In this document: positions 9,649 through 20,020 of the stretch, piece after piece
How positions within the stretch are numbered: position 1 is the first letter of the stretch
Layout: each line of letters opens with the position of its first letter
Source of the DNA: Methylotuvimicrobium sp. KM2
GTDB taxonomy: Bacteria > Pseudomonadota > Gammaproteobacteria > Methylococcales > Methylomonadaceae
Assembly (NCBI RefSeq): GCF_038051925.1
Contig: NZ_CP150634.1
Coordinates: forward strand, 3,418,300-3,482,299
DNA length: 64,000 nucleotides
Direction of reading: 5' to 3'
Notes under the pieces: generated by a model
Database searches by the model: none
The model's input: the letters and a program-made list of their open reading frames with translations, nothing else
What the model was told of the DNA's origin: nothing
Made by a program: the position numbers and the translations under genes

Positions 9649-11310
9649 ATGCATCGACACTTTTTTGTTTTATTTAGCCTTTTGATCGGCTCTCAGCCGG
9701 CATTTGCCTGGCTGACACCGCCTGCCATGCAAGAACCTGCGGGTATCGAGCCGCCTACAACAGTACCGTATCGCCTCGATGAAGCCGGCGGCATCGAAAA
9801 ACCCTGTTCGAACGAACAGCCCGAATGGCGCGATGCGCAAAAGATCGACGGTTTAGAAATCGCCGCATCGCCCTTGTGCGAACCGGACAATCCCTACGAT
9901 ATTGCCGTGTCGGTCAAAGGCACCAATAACGTCTCGATGCATACCTTGATGCAAACCCACTTCGCCCAAGATGCGTTGATCAAGACCGACGATCTCGACG
10001 GCGACGGCGACCCGGATGTCATCCGCATCAAATTGGAAGTAACCGAACTGAACGGCCAGAGCCCCGACGGCGAATTCTTGATCAACACTTTCCCTATCGC
10101 ACCGGGCATCGAACCGGGGCTTTGGGTTTACTCACCCAAGATGGTCGGCATGGGCGTCAAGCATTTCAATTCGCTCGTGGCAAACCCGATTCTGCGCGCA
10201 CCGTCCCCGGTGATTCGGGTCGAGCAAGGCGATAAAGTTTACATCACCCTGGAAAATACCCATTATCTGCCGCATACGATCCATCTGCACGGCGTCGATC
10301 ATCCCTGGCTGAATTCCGAAGGAAAGGATAACGACGGCGTCGAGGAACACCCAGTCTTTCCGGGGCAAAACCATACTTACGAAATTCAAACCCGTCATGC
10401 CGGCACGATGATTTATCACTGCCATGTACAAACCGCGCAACATATGATGATGGGCTTGACCGGCATGATCATCGTCGAGGAAAACCGGCCTAATAATTGG
10501 CTGCAAACCTTCAATATCGGCGCCGGCCATGTGCGACACCCCTCGGTTGCGGTCAAGGAAAAATTCAGCCGCGAATATGACTTGGTCTATCAATCGATCG
10601 ACAAGCGGCTCGCTAGCATCGTGCAGGGCGCGAACGACCCAAGACTGATCGCGCAACGCATGAACCGCGAATATAACATGACCGAGTCGTTCGAAAATTA
10701 TTTCCTCTTGAACGGCCGCTCGTTTCCTTACACGCTACGAGACGGCATCATCGTCGCCGAGGAAAACGAACATATCAAGCTCAATTTAGTCAATGTGCAG
10801 CGATCGGCCGCGGCGATTCATTTCCATGGACATAAAGCAACCATCATGGCTTATGACGGCGTCAAGGCGCCGGAAGGCTCGCAAATCACCCGCGACGTTT
10901 TCGACATTGCTCCGGCACAACGCCTCGACCTCGATCTGTACACCAAAAACGACGGGCTGCATAGTTACGGCCCGGGCTTGTGGATGTTTCACGACCATGT
11001 CGTGACCGGCACGACCACCGACGGCCTGGAACCTGGCGGCAATATGTCCATTTTGGCTTACCGGCATTTGCTCGACGACCAAGGCATGCCGCATATGCAT
11101 GACGAAATGTTCGACCAGGTTTTCACTAAAAATTATTACCAGAAGAAACTGCCGGTCTGGGGCAGCGGAGAATATGGCGACGCACTCGGCGAAGCCGGCA
11201 TGCTCGCGCCGGATTATGTTCGCATCGCCGGCTTCGGTCTCGCGGTCGGTTTATTGCTCGGACTGATTATTTTTATTGTCGTTGCGCTCAACAGGAAACA
11301 CTCACAATGA
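9649..11310 (+). CDS. Two-domain multicopper oxidase, exported and C-terminally anchored
   Basis: Probable periplasmic multicopper oxidase of 553 residues. An N-terminal signal peptide (FFVLFSLLIGSQPAFA) precedes an unusual region with an EF-hand-like acidic loop DLDGDGDPD (about 122-130). Cupredoxin domain 1 carries HTIHLHG (about 208-214) and YHCHVQTAQHMMM (about 255-267), whose Cys, His and Met complete a type-1 copper site. Domain 2 carries IHFHGH (about 389) and MFHDHV (about 445). The four HxH pairs make the trinuclear centre. A final helix (about 525-547) anchors it to the membrane. Type-1 copper only in domain 1 fits the two-domain laccase/nitrite-reductase-like group. The substrate is not evident. 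The stop overlaps the next gene as ATGA. Confidence 0.9.
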   Translation: MHRHFFVLFSLLIGSQPAFAWLTPPAMQEPAGIEPPTTVPYRLDEAGGIEKPCSNEQPEWRDAQKIDGLEIAASPLCEPDNPYDIAVSVKGTNNVSMHTLMQTHFAQDALIKTDDLDGDGDPDVIRIKLEVTELNGQSPDGEFLINTFPIAPGIEPGLWVYSPKMVGMGVKHFNSLVANPILRAPSPVIRVEQGDKVYITLENTHYLPHTIHLHGVDHPWLNSEGKDNDGVEEHPVFPGQNHTYEIQTRHAGTMIYHCHVQTAQHMMMGLTGMIIVEENRPNNWLQTFNIGAGHVRHPSVAVKEKFSREYDLVYQSIDKRLASIVQGANDPRLIAQRMNREYNMTESFENYFLLNGRSFPYTLRDGIIVAEENEHIKLNLVNVQRSAAAIHFHGHKATIMAYDGVKAPEGSQITRDVFDIAPAQRLDLDLYTKNDGLHSYGPGLWMFHDHVVTGTTTDGLEPGGNMSILAYRHLLDDQGMPHMHDEMFDQVFTKNYYQKKLPVWGSGEYGDALGEAGMLAPDYVRIAGFGLAVGLLLGLIIFIVVALNRKHSQ

Positions 11311-12026
11311 CCCGACAAAATTTTATTCCCCGGATTCAAAAGTTATCAAGCGCGTCGTTATGCTTGCTTTTGTTGGCGGCGGTCAGCCCTCCCAGCACGG
11401 CAATGATGAAACACGGCAATATGATGATGGATGAAACCGGCATGATCATGAATGCCAATGCCGACAATTTGCCACGCGACTGTAAGGAAATTTCCGAGGA
11501 TGTCGATATCGTGATCCGCGCGGGCCATGAGCATGCGCAAAAATTCCCCGGCAAGATGTTTGCGTTCGACAAGCAAGAATGGGATGTTAAACCGTGCAGT
11601 CGAATCAACATCACCTTCATCAACGACGACCAAATCCGGCATCAAATGATGATTCACGGCCTGCCCGGTTATCTATACCCGGACGGCATGGTGCATTTGG
11701 AACTATACGGCCAAGGAAAATTACAGGCCTCGCTGATCGTTCCGTCGCGGCCTAAAACCTATCTGGTGCACTGCGAGATACCGCAGCACATGGAAAAAGG
11801 CATGAAGGCGCAATTGAAGGTGGACGGCGGGGACGGCGACCTGCCGAGCATTCCCGGCATCAGCGAACCGGTCACGCCGGATGTGTATCCGGTAGCATGG
11901 AGTCAAACGACCTGGATTGCCTTGATCGTTTCGCTGACTATGGGATTGGCCGCACCTATTATTGGCGGCGTTTGGTTAAACAAACGCTTACAAGCAAAGA
12001 AGCTATCTGCTAAGGATAGCGCTTGA
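11307..12026 (+). CDS. Membrane-anchored cupredoxin (blue-copper protein)
   Basis: A 239-residue exported protein, translationally coupled to the multicopper oxidase. A signal peptide (LCLLLLAAVSPPSTA) is followed by a Met-rich stretch MMKHGNMMMDETGM. The cupredoxin domain (about 65-175) has HQMMIHG and VHCEIPQHMEKGM, which give the His, Cys, His and Met ligands of a type-1 copper centre. A C-terminal helix (about 198-222, WIALIVSLTMGLAAPIIGG) anchors it. Given the coupling and matching topology, it is probably the electron-transfer or copper partner of the oxidase; that is inferred. Confidence 0.88.
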   Translation: MTRQNFIPRIQKLSSASLCLLLLAAVSPPSTAMMKHGNMMMDETGMIMNANADNLPRDCKEISEDVDIVIRAGHEHAQKFPGKMFAFDKQEWDVKPCSRINITFINDDQIRHQMMIHGLPGYLYPDGMVHLELYGQGKLQASLIVPSRPKTYLVHCEIPQHMEKGMKAQLKVDGGDGDLPSIPGISEPVTPDVYPVAWSQTTWIALIVSLTMGLAAPIIGGVWLNKRLQAKKLSAKDSA

Positions 12027-12184
12027 ATCTAGCCAATTTGAAAAGCTATGTATTCGGTAATGGTTGAAAATACCCACTTCTACCGGAAACACTTATAAAT
12101 CCAAAGTGACTTGAGCCTTCAAGTTTAGAGATGGGTGTAGTATTAATTTCAACTATCAACGCGAACATGGTCATTTGAAAGGCT

Positions 12185-14278
12185 CTATGCGGCTAGCAGT
12201 AATTGCTTGAATTCGTCTGCCGTGCCCGGCGGACTAAAATAGTACCCTTGATAATTCGGACAACCCAACGACTTGAGCAATTCGAGTTGATCCTTAGTTT
12301 CAACCCCTTCGGCAACAACTTCCAACCCCATGTGCCGCGCCATCGCAATGATCGTATCGACGATTGAGGCATCATCCTTTTCGGTACACATATCCTGAAT
12401 GAAAGTACGGTCGATTTTCAGCACATTCACCGGCAAACGTTTGATATAGCGCAAGGACGAATATCCGGTACCGAAATCGTCGATCGAGAAACGAATACCT
12501 AAATCATGTAGATCCCGCATAATTTCAACGGCCTTGTCCAAATCGTAAATCACGATATTTTCGGTGATTTCCATTTCCAAGCAATGCGCCGGTACTCCGG
12601 TTTTTTTTACGACTCGTTCGATACCGGCGGTAAAATCAGTATCTCTGAATTGGCGCGGACTAATATTGATGCAAAGATGATAATCGTCTTTCCAAATACC
12701 TTCAGCGACCCATTGCGCCAATTGGTAACAGGCGGTTTCGAATACCCATTGACCTACAATCGAAATCAACGCGCTACTTTCCAATACCGAAATAAATTCA
12801 TCGGGGGCAATAATACCCAGTTCGGGATGATTCCAACGAATCAGCACTTCGGCACCGCTGACCTGTCCGTTGTCGATATTGACTTGCGCTTGATAATAAA
12901 GCCGAAACTGGCGCTCCTCGATCGCTTTGCGCAATGCCACTTCCAGCTTTAATTGCCGACTTACCGCCTCACTCATGCCCTGCTTGTAAAAAGCGATGCC
13001 GTTGCGGCCTTGCGCTTTAGCATGATACATCGCGGTATCGGCATGTTGAATCAATTCGTGCGAACCGCCTTCGAGTAACGGAAATAATGCTATACCGATG
13101 CTCGCGGTCACTTGAATCCGGTGACTTTCGGCATGAATAATCTTGGCGATGTCCTGACGGGATTTTTCGGCGATTTCCCCCGCTTTTTCAGCCGCCTTTG
13201 CTTTGTCGATAGGCAAACCGCTCAAAATGATAATGAACTCATCGCCACCCAATCTAGCCACGACATCATCGCGGCGGACATTGGCTTTTAATGCCAATGC
13301 AATCTGCATCAATACCGAATCGCCGGCAAGATGACCCAGGGTATCGTTGATTTTTTTAAAATGATCCAAGTCAATAAACAAAACCGCGCCTGTTTCATTA
13401 TGCCGCAACGCCCTTGCAATTTCTCGCTCGAGTTCATTATGCAATTGCGTTCGATTGATTAAGCCGGTCAATGAATCGTGATAGGCCAAAAACTCGATTT
13501 TTTCCTGAACTCTTTTATATTCGCTGATATCGCGAATGATCGTGGAAAAAAAGGCAACGCCGCCAAATTCTGCAAAATGCGAGATCAGAACCTGAGATAC
13601 CGGAATCGTATCCTTACTTCGCGTCAACAACTCGGTTTCACCGCACCATTGCCCCTTGCGAATTGCATTCGGAATCGCTTCGGAACGAATGATTTTCGCG
13701 CATTCAATCGGGTAAAAGTCGGTCAAACGAAAATCGGACAAATTTTGAACTTGACTAAAACCTAATAGCTTTCTACCGGCGCAATTCATATATTGAGCGA
13801 AACCGTCTGCATCGAAAATAGCCACCATATCGGGCGTCACCTCCAATATTGACATCAGACGCTGCTGCATATCGGTCGCTTGTTTTTTCTCAAGGAAGTG
13901 CAACCAATCGCGCATGACCCGGCTAATCACATGGGTTATATCCGCTAACGCACTTTCGGTTTTGACCAAGTAATCCCAAGCACCGGCATTCATCGAATGT
14001 ATCGCCGGCGTGGCATCGTCCGGCCCGGTCAAAATTACGACAGGACAATCCAAATGGTCGACGTGGCCGGAGAGCAAATCGGTTGCCAAACCATCGGGTA
14101 GAAAAAAATCGATCAACATAAGATCGGGACGTTTTTCATTAAGGCATTCGCGCGCTTTTTGCAAATTTTCAGCAATCGTCAAACGGTAACCGGCTTCATT
14201 TTCCAATGTATTCTTGATAAGCTCGACATAAACATGATTATCCTCGACCAATAAGATATTGAGTTCCTGTTTATCCAT
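12185..14278 (-). CDS. Response regulator with PAS, GGDEF and EAL domains
   Basis: A 697-residue cytoplasmic c-di-GMP regulator. REC at 6-125 (LLVEDNHVYVELI, phospho-acceptor in LMLIDFFLPDG), PAS at about 140-260, GGDEF at about 270-430 (RLGGDEFIIIL, with an RRDD inhibitory site five residues upstream), and EAL at about 445-695 (GAEVLIRWNHPELG, IDDFGTGYSSL, VVAEGVET). Both catalytic signatures look intact, although the EAL triplet reads EVL. It could make or break c-di-GMP depending on phosphorylation and the PAS ligand. No histidine kinase is adjacent. The HDOD gene lies 76 bp upstream on the same strand and may share a transcript. Confidence 0.93.
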   Translation of the reverse strand: MDKQELNILLVEDNHVYVELIKNTLENEAGYRLTIAENLQKARECLNEKRPDLMLIDFFLPDGLATDLLSGHVDHLDCPVVILTGPDDATPAIHSMNAGAWDYLVKTESALADITHVISRVMRDWLHFLEKKQATDMQQRLMSILEVTPDMVAIFDADGFAQYMNCAGRKLLGFSQVQNLSDFRLTDFYPIECAKIIRSEAIPNAIRKGQWCGETELLTRSKDTIPVSQVLISHFAEFGGVAFFSTIIRDISEYKRVQEKIEFLAYHDSLTGLINRTQLHNELEREIARALRHNETGAVLFIDLDHFKKINDTLGHLAGDSVLMQIALALKANVRRDDVVARLGGDEFIIILSGLPIDKAKAAEKAGEIAEKSRQDIAKIIHAESHRIQVTASIGIALFPLLEGGSHELIQHADTAMYHAKAQGRNGIAFYKQGMSEAVSRQLKLEVALRKAIEERQFRLYYQAQVNIDNGQVSGAEVLIRWNHPELGIIAPDEFISVLESSALISIVGQWVFETACYQLAQWVAEGIWKDDYHLCINISPRQFRDTDFTAGIERVVKKTGVPAHCLEMEITENIVIYDLDKAVEIMRDLHDLGIRFSIDDFGTGYSSLRYIKRLPVNVLKIDRTFIQDMCTEKDDASIVDTIIAMARHMGLEVVAEGVETKDQLELLKSLGCPNYQGYYFSPPGTADEFKQLLLAA

Positions 14279-14354
14279 AACCTGTTACCTATTTTTGGAA
14301 TACTTATCAATTAGCATTGACAATGCTAATTTTCCGGTGATTGACATTATACGA

Positions 14355-15224
14355 TCAGCTGCCTGAGCACATCATTGTTTGAACTTCCTTGCTTTGTTCT
14401 TGCACCGCCTCGACAGTTTCGAGCAACTTATTCATGCTCAAGCCGATCAATTCGAGAGCCTGCGGATCGAAACCTAGACCTTCGATTCCAGCTTTACTCG
14501 AATCAACCGACAAAGGTCCACGGCGGTTCGATAAAACATTGGCGATATGCACCATGCCGGCTTCAATCGCAAATGCTTCCGCTTGATTAGGCTGATGATG
14601 AAAAGCGACGCTTCGGCACAGAATTTCGGGTAACCTCCAAGCTCTAGCCAAGGCGCCGCCGACTTGGGCATGATTAAACGACAATAAACGCTGTTCCGCC
14701 TCTTCGATACGGCAACCGGTCATTTTCGACTCATCTAACACCGCGCGAGCCAAATCAGGCAATTGGTAATACAAAACGATTTTTCCGACATCATGCAATA
14801 AACCGGAGGTGAAGAGCGCTTCACAGTCAGCATGATGACTTTGTTTGGCAATGGCTCGAGCCATTAAACCGCATTCGACACTATGCCGCCAAAACTCCTG
14901 AAAGTCGATCAATGGATTGGCTAAACGCTTGAGTACCGTCGTGGCGGAGGTCGCCAGTATCAGATTGCTCAAATCGTCCTCGCCGATAATCGATATCGCT
15001 TGATCGACTCTGTCGATCTTTCGAGGCAACGCATAATAGGACGAATTAACGATGCGTAATATTCTCATCGTCAAAGCAGGATCCTGAGAAACCAAACTCT
15101 CGATGTCGTGTCGACTATGATCGGGATCGGCCATTATCAGGTTGATCTTTCGGCATATTTCAGGCAACGTGACTAAATTGATCACGCCACTGACTAATTT
15201 TTCGGGTGTATATTTTTCAACCAC
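14355..15224 (-). CDS. HDOD domain signalling protein
   Basis: A 289-residue protein made almost wholly of one HDOD domain (residues about 15-215). Landmarks are LVTLPEICRKINLIMADP at the start, LRIVNSSYYALPRKI, IGEDDLSNLIL, and the HD-like LFTSGLLHDVGKIVLYY. HDOD proteins often act with c-di-GMP or two-component systems; catalytic activity is not established for the family. The likely start is GTG at 15224. It precedes the REC-GGDEF-EAL gene on the same strand, which suggests a shared pathway. Confidence 0.9.
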   Translation of the reverse strand: MVEKYTPEKLVSGVINLVTLPEICRKINLIMADPDHSRHDIESLVSQDPALTMRILRIVNSSYYALPRKIDRVDQAISIIGEDDLSNLILATSATTVLKRLANPLIDFQEFWRHSVECGLMARAIAKQSHHADCEALFTSGLLHDVGKIVLYYQLPDLARAVLDESKMTGCRIEEAEQRLLSFNHAQVGGALARAWRLPEILCRSVAFHHQPNQAEAFAIEAGMVHIANVLSNRRGPLSVDSSKAGIEGLGFDPQALELIGLSMNKLLETVEAVQEQSKEVQTMMCSGS

Positions 15225-15587
15225 TCAATTTATCCCGCTATCTCATTTCAGTAAAAGCTTCTAATAAAAATAGACCTTTATAGCACTTACTTGCAAAAAT
15301 TTCCGACAGTTTACTTGTAGCCCCAGCAATTCCCAGTTTGAGGAATTTCGCCATATTCAAGGTATGCGGGGCATGCCTGTCGAGGAACGCCGTAACGCCA
15401 GAAACTAACGCTCATGAAGCCTCCGCCATCGCCCCAACAAATGAAATTTCGGCGTGGGAGGGTGCGATCACTCGCCCGACAGGACGCCGAATTTTGATCT
15501 ACGATGATGATATCTAAATTTAGTCGCGCAAACGGCACCATTCCCGGAAAACCGAATTTTGTTATACACGCAAGGCGGCGTTAAACT
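15225..15587. other. Intergenic region with dispersed-repeat remnants
   Basis: A 363-bp gap between divergent genes. Bases about 15345-15520 hold fragments of the same intergenic repeat family seen elsewhere (gaaatttcggcgtggga, cgcccgacaggacgccgaat, ttttgatctacgatgat). I looked for a glycine riboswitch ahead of gcvT and saw no convincing aptamer. Confidence 0.5.
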
Positions 15588-16712
15588 ATGGCTTCCTACT
15601 CTACCGTCTCTTTACCGACAGTGACCACAATGCACAAAACCGCGCTATACGGGCTACACATCGAATTAGGCGCCAAAATGGTTCCGTTCGCTGATTACCA
15701 AATGCCTTTGCAGTATAGCAAAGGGATCATTCACGAACATCTGCATTGCCGGAATCAGGCTTCGCTATTCGATATCTCGCACATGGGTCAATGTTTGCTT
15801 AAGGGGCCTAGCGCCGCCATCGGCCTGGAAAAACTGACGCCGGCCATTATCTCCCGCCTCGGTCCCGGTCGGCAGCAATATACAGTGCTGACGAATTCGG
15901 ACGGCGGAATTATCGACGACATCGTCGTAACTCGGCTCGGCCAGGAATTGACGATCGTCGTCAATGCCGCCTGTAAGGAAAAAGATTTTAAACATTTGCG
16001 CAAACAACTGATAAACGACTGTCAATTACAGGAACTGACCGAACATGCCCTATTAGCTCTGCAAGGGCCTTCGGCCTCCCACGTCTTACAAGAGATTGCA
16101 CCGGAAGTCTGCCGCTTACAATTCATGCATGCCTATCGTACCGAAATAGACGGCATACCTTGCATGATCAGTCGTAGCGGCTATACCGGCGAAGACGGCT
16201 TCGAAATTTCGTTGCCGAACCGGTTCGCCGAAAAACTGGCTCGAATTCTGTTGAATTTCCCTGAAGTCGAGCCGGCCGGCTTAGGCGCCAGGGACACATT
16301 GAGGCTAGAAGCCGGACTCAGTCTTTATGGTCATGAGCTCGATGAAAAAACCACACCAATCGAAGCCGGACTGTCCTGGCTGATCAAAAATACCCACCAG
16401 AGCTATCCGGGAGCCGGCACGCTGCTCAACCAAATGCAAAACGGCTCCGAAATACAACGCGCCGGCTTGCTCGTCGAAGCCAAAATGCCGGTTCGGGAAA
16501 ACGCGCAGGTCTTCGACAACGAAGATAAATTAATCGGCCGCGTGACTAGCGGCAGTTTTTCACCTAGCTTGAGCAGACCGATCGCGCTAGCCTTGATTGA
16601 CAGTGAAGCGGCCGTCATCGGTGCAACGCTGTTTACACGGGTTCGTAATAATCTGATCAAACTCACCGTCTGCGATCTACCTTTCGTCCCCCACCGTTAT
16701 CACCGGAGTTAG
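15588..16712 (+). CDS. gcvT: Glycine cleavage system T protein (aminomethyltransferase)
   Basis: Transfers the aminomethyl carbon from lipoyl-GcvH to tetrahydrofolate, releasing ammonia. 374 residues. Family landmarks are [17 protein letters not shown] near the N terminus, [40 protein letters not shown], and a C-terminal barrel with [10 protein letters not shown]. The ATG at 15588 has AAGG upstream; a second in-frame ATG at 15630 ([14 protein letters not shown]) would give the more typical N terminus and cannot be excluded. gcvP follows after 2 bp. gcvH, often between them, is missing here. Confidence 0.96.
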   Translation: MASYSTVSLPTVTTMHKTALYGLHIELGAKMVPFADYQMPLQYSKGIIHEHLHCRNQASLFDISHMGQCLLKGPSAAIGLEKLTPAIISRLGPGRQQYTVLTNSDGGIIDDIVVTRLGQELTIVVNAACKEKDFKHLRKQLINDCQLQELTEHALLALQGPSASHVLQEIAPEVCRLQFMHAYRTEIDGIPCMISRSGYTGEDGFEISLPNRFAEKLARILLNFPEVEPAGLGARDTLRLEAGLSLYGHELDEKTTPIEAGLSWLIKNTHQSYPGAGTLLNQMQNGSEIQRAGLLVEAKMPVRENAQVFDNEDKLIGRVTSGSFSPSLSRPIALALIDSEAAVIGATLFTRVRNNLIKLTVCDLPFVPHRYHRS

Positions 16713-16714
16713 CC

Positions 16715-19606
16715 ATGTCCTCATCCGCCCCCGCTTTGAGTCAATTGGAAATGCGCGGCAGCTTCATCAACCGCCATATCGGCTCGAATCCCGATGAACT
16801 CAAAAAAATGCTCGAAGCCCTTGGTCTGGATGCACTTGAAGACTTGATCAGTGCCGCAGTACCGGCGGATATTGTCGACCTCGAACCGTTAAGCCTAACC
16901 GAAACCATAAGCGAAAGAGCGGTCATCGAACATCTGCGCAAGATCAAGGAACGTAATAAAGTCTTAACCTCATTAATCGGCATGGGTTATTACGACACTT
17001 CGATGCCGGCCGCAATCAAACGCAACGTCCTCGAAAATCCGGGCTGGTATACCGCTTACACGCCTTACCAAGCCGAAGTTAGCCAAGGGCGCCTCGAGGC
17101 TTTACTGAATTTTCAGCAAATGGTGATCGATTTGACCGGCATGGAGTTGGCCAACGCCTCATTACTCGACGAGGCGACCGCCGCGGCCGAAGCGATGAGC
17201 ATGTCCAAGCGTCTGTCCGGTAGCTCATCGAGCACTTTTTTCGCGGACCGAGACTGTCATCCGCAAACGCTCGCAGTCCTCAAAACCCGCGCCGAATCGA
17301 TGGGCTTTGACTTAGTCGTCGGCGATGTCTTCAACGACCTGGATAAACAATCCTGCTTTGGCGTACTCGTGCAATACCCTGGGTCAACCGGAAAAATCCG
17401 AGATCTAACGCCTATCGTCGACACGGCTCATCAACAATCGGCCTTGGTCACAGTTGCTTGCGACCTGCTCAGTCTGGTGCTGCTCAAACCGCCCGGTCAC
17501 TTCGGAGCCGACATTGCGGTCGGCAATTCGCAACGCTTCGGCGTACCGATGGGCTACGGCGGACCGCATGCCGCGTTCTTTGCCACGCGCGACGAATACA
17601 AACGTTCGGTTCCCGGGCGAGTCATCGGCGTTTCGAAAGATCGGCACGGCCAATTCGCACTACGTATGGCACTACAAACCCGCGAACAACACATTCGCCG
17701 CGACAAGGCAACTAGCAACATTTGCACTGCCCAAGTATTGCCTGCCGTGCTGGCCGGATTCTATGCCGTTTATCACGGCCCCACCGGCCTGCGCATGATT
17801 GCCGGTCGCGTGCACCGCTACACCCGAATTCTCGCCGAAGGATTGATACAGCTCGGCTTCACCATCGAAACAAGCTGTTATTTCGACACGCTGTTGATCA
17901 AGACGCCGAATCGTGCAAAACGCATCATCACCAACGCCCAGGAAGCCGGTATCAATCTCAGATTCATCGACAGCAACAGGATCGGCCTGTCGCTCGATGA
18001 AACGACCTCGCGCCAAACTATTCGCAGCTTGTGGCGGGTTTTTGCGGCGCAACCGGTCGACTTGCCGCAAATCAATGCCTTGGACGCACATCTTGACGAC
18101 TGCATACCGAACGCATTACTCCGCAGCGATGCGATCCTTCAGCATCCGGTATTCAGCAACTATCACAGCGAAACCGAAATGATGCGTTACATGCGCCGTC
18201 TAGCCCGGCGCGATATCGCGCTGGATCGCTCGATGATCCCGCTCGGCTCATGCACGATGAAACTGAATGCCGCTACTGAAATGCAAACGATTTCTTATCA
18301 CGAAATCAACGGCCTGCATCCGTTCGCCCCGTTATCGCAAACCCACGGATACCAGCAATTGTTCGACGAACTGGAAGCGATGCTCTGCGACCTGACCGGC
18401 TTCGACGCGATCTCGCTTCAGCCGAACGCCGGCTCGCAAGGCGAATTCACGGGGCTTTTAGTCATTCGTAAATACCATCGAGTCAACGGTCAAGATCAGC
18501 GCAACATTTGTTTGATTCCGGCCTCCGCACACGGCACGAATCCTGCCAGCGCGGTGATGGCCGGGCTCAACGTGGTCGTGCTCGCCTGCGACGACGACGG
18601 AAACGTCAGCGTCGACGATTTACGCAAAAAAACCGAACAGTATCGCGATACGCTGGCCGCGTTGATGATCACCTACCCGTCGACGCACGGCGTGTTTGAG
18701 GAAGCCTTTCGTGAAATCTGCGCGATTGTGCATGACGCCGGAGGCCAGGTTTATCTGGACGGCGCCAATTTCAATGCCCTTGCTGGCATTTGCCGACCCG
18801 GCAAAATCGGCGCCGATGTCGCACATTTGAACCTGCACAAGACCTTCGCGATTCCGCACGGCGGCGGCGGACCGGGCGTCGGACCGATCGGCGTCGGCGC
18901 GCATCTCGCGCCTTATCTGCCGGATCATCCTGTCGTCAAAGGCGTCAACCCTTATAAAAACGAACACGGCACGATCGGTTCGGTATCCGCCGCGCCTTGG
19001 GGTTCGGCGAGTATCTTGTCGATCTCGTGGGCCTATATCGCGATGATGGGCGCGGCCGGTTTAAAAAAAGCGACGCTGACCGCCATTCTGAATGCAAACT
19101 ACATCGCCCATCGCCTTGCACCGCATTATCCGATTCTATACACCGGCAAGAACGGTTTTGTCGCGCATGAATGTATCATCGATTGCCGGGCCTTCAAAAA
19201 AACCTGCAACGTCACCGTCGAGGATATTGCCAAACGCTTGATCGACTACGGCTTCCACGCGCCGACCGTAGCCTTCCCGGTCGGCGACACAATGATGATC
19301 GAGCCGACCGAAAGCGAATCGAAACGCGAAATCGACCGCTTTTGCGACGCGCTGATTGCAATCCGGCAAGAAATCGCCGATATCGAAAGCGGCTCGGCCG
19401 ATCCTGAAAACAATCTGCTGCATAACGCGCCGCATACGCATCGCTTGCTATTGGATAATTGGCAACTGCCTTATTCCAAACAACAAGCCTATTTCCCCGA
19501 CAATCATCAGCACGACGACAAATATTGGCCGCCGGTCGGACGCATCGACAATGTTTACGGCGATAGGCATTTAGTATGCACCTGCCCCCCCCGTTTCGGA
19601 TTATGA
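16715..19606 (+). CDS. gcvP: Glycine dehydrogenase (decarboxylating), P protein
   Basis: PLP enzyme that decarboxylates glycine and loads the aminomethyl group on the lipoyl arm of GcvH. The single-chain form, 963 residues. The N-terminal half starts [17 protein letters not shown]; the catalytic half has [20 protein letters not shown] and the PLP lysine in [16 protein letters not shown] near residue 709. Ribosome binding site ggag lies 8 bp upstream. The last residues are odd: after LVCTC a run of eight C gives PPRFGL and stop. With seven C the frame would read CPPVSDYE and stop at 19610, closer to the usual P-protein end. The run may be a sequencing error or a real slip. Confidence 0.96.
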   Translation: MSSSAPALSQLEMRGSFINRHIGSNPDELKKMLEALGLDALEDLISAAVPADIVDLEPLSLTETISERAVIEHLRKIKERNKVLTSLIGMGYYDTSMPAAIKRNVLENPGWYTAYTPYQAEVSQGRLEALLNFQQMVIDLTGMELANASLLDEATAAAEAMSMSKRLSGSSSSTFFADRDCHPQTLAVLKTRAESMGFDLVVGDVFNDLDKQSCFGVLVQYPGSTGKIRDLTPIVDTAHQQSALVTVACDLLSLVLLKPPGHFGADIAVGNSQRFGVPMGYGGPHAAFFATRDEYKRSVPGRVIGVSKDRHGQFALRMALQTREQHIRRDKATSNICTAQVLPAVLAGFYAVYHGPTGLRMIAGRVHRYTRILAEGLIQLGFTIETSCYFDTLLIKTPNRAKRIITNAQEAGINLRFIDSNRIGLSLDETTSRQTIRSLWRVFAAQPVDLPQINALDAHLDDCIPNALLRSDAILQHPVFSNYHSETEMMRYMRRLARRDIALDRSMIPLGSCTMKLNAATEMQTISYHEINGLHPFAPLSQTHGYQQLFDELEAMLCDLTGFDAISLQPNAGSQGEFTGLLVIRKYHRVNGQDQRNICLIPASAHGTNPASAVMAGLNVVVLACDDDGNVSVDDLRKKTEQYRDTLAALMITYPSTHGVFEEAFREICAIVHDAGGQVYLDGANFNALAGICRPGKIGADVAHLNLHKTFAIPHGGGGPGVGPIGVGAHLAPYLPDHPVVKGVNPYKNEHGTIGSVSAAPWGSASILSISWAYIAMMGAAGLKKATLTAILNANYIAHRLAPHYPILYTGKNGFVAHECIIDCRAFKKTCNVTVEDIAKRLIDYGFHAPTVAFPVGDTMMIEPTESESKREIDRFCDALIAIRQEIADIESGSADPENNLLHNAPHTHRLLLDNWQLPYSKQQAYFPDNHQHDDKYWPPVGRIDNVYGDRHLVCTCPPRFGL

Positions 19607-20020
19607 GTAGCTTCCTAAGTTATAGAGGCAGTGAACGTATTGGCAAATGCCTCATAAAAAATATTTCACCATGAAGAACATGAAGGCCTAGCCATTGCCC
19701 CGGCAAATGAAAGTTCTCGGTAGCGGAGGGCTCAGGGCAAGAGCTACCTGAGACCAACACACCCCACACATTATCAGTCAACCCCGACTTGCTCGTTCAA
19801 TCTTTCTTGATTGTCGGGAAGCTAGAGCTTCCTGAACAGGTTACCCAAGCTGGAGCTTGGGTAACAGCATCTACTGGAGCTTGGGTAACTGCAAAATATT
19901 TCACCCTAACTCTTCATGTCACTTCATGCTCTTCATGGTTATTTCATAATTTTGAATACTTTCACAGTCTCTAGAGCTTAGGAAGGAGCGAATTAGATAG
20001 GAGTCGCTCGATCGTTGCGT
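19607..20020. other. Intergenic region with REP-like hairpins
   Basis: A 414-bp gap between convergent genes. It holds gttacccaagc/gcttgggtaac (19840-19865), a partial second copy of the right arm at 19873-19890, and ggaagctagagcttcc at 19817-19832. A weak stem gaggca/tgcctc at 19625-19653 might help end gcvTP transcription, but no good U-tract follows it. Confidence 0.55.

Noticed and set aside
15225..15587. Glycine riboswitch ahead of gcvT
   Set aside because: No aptamer-like conserved core was visible; the gap is mostly dispersed-repeat remnants.
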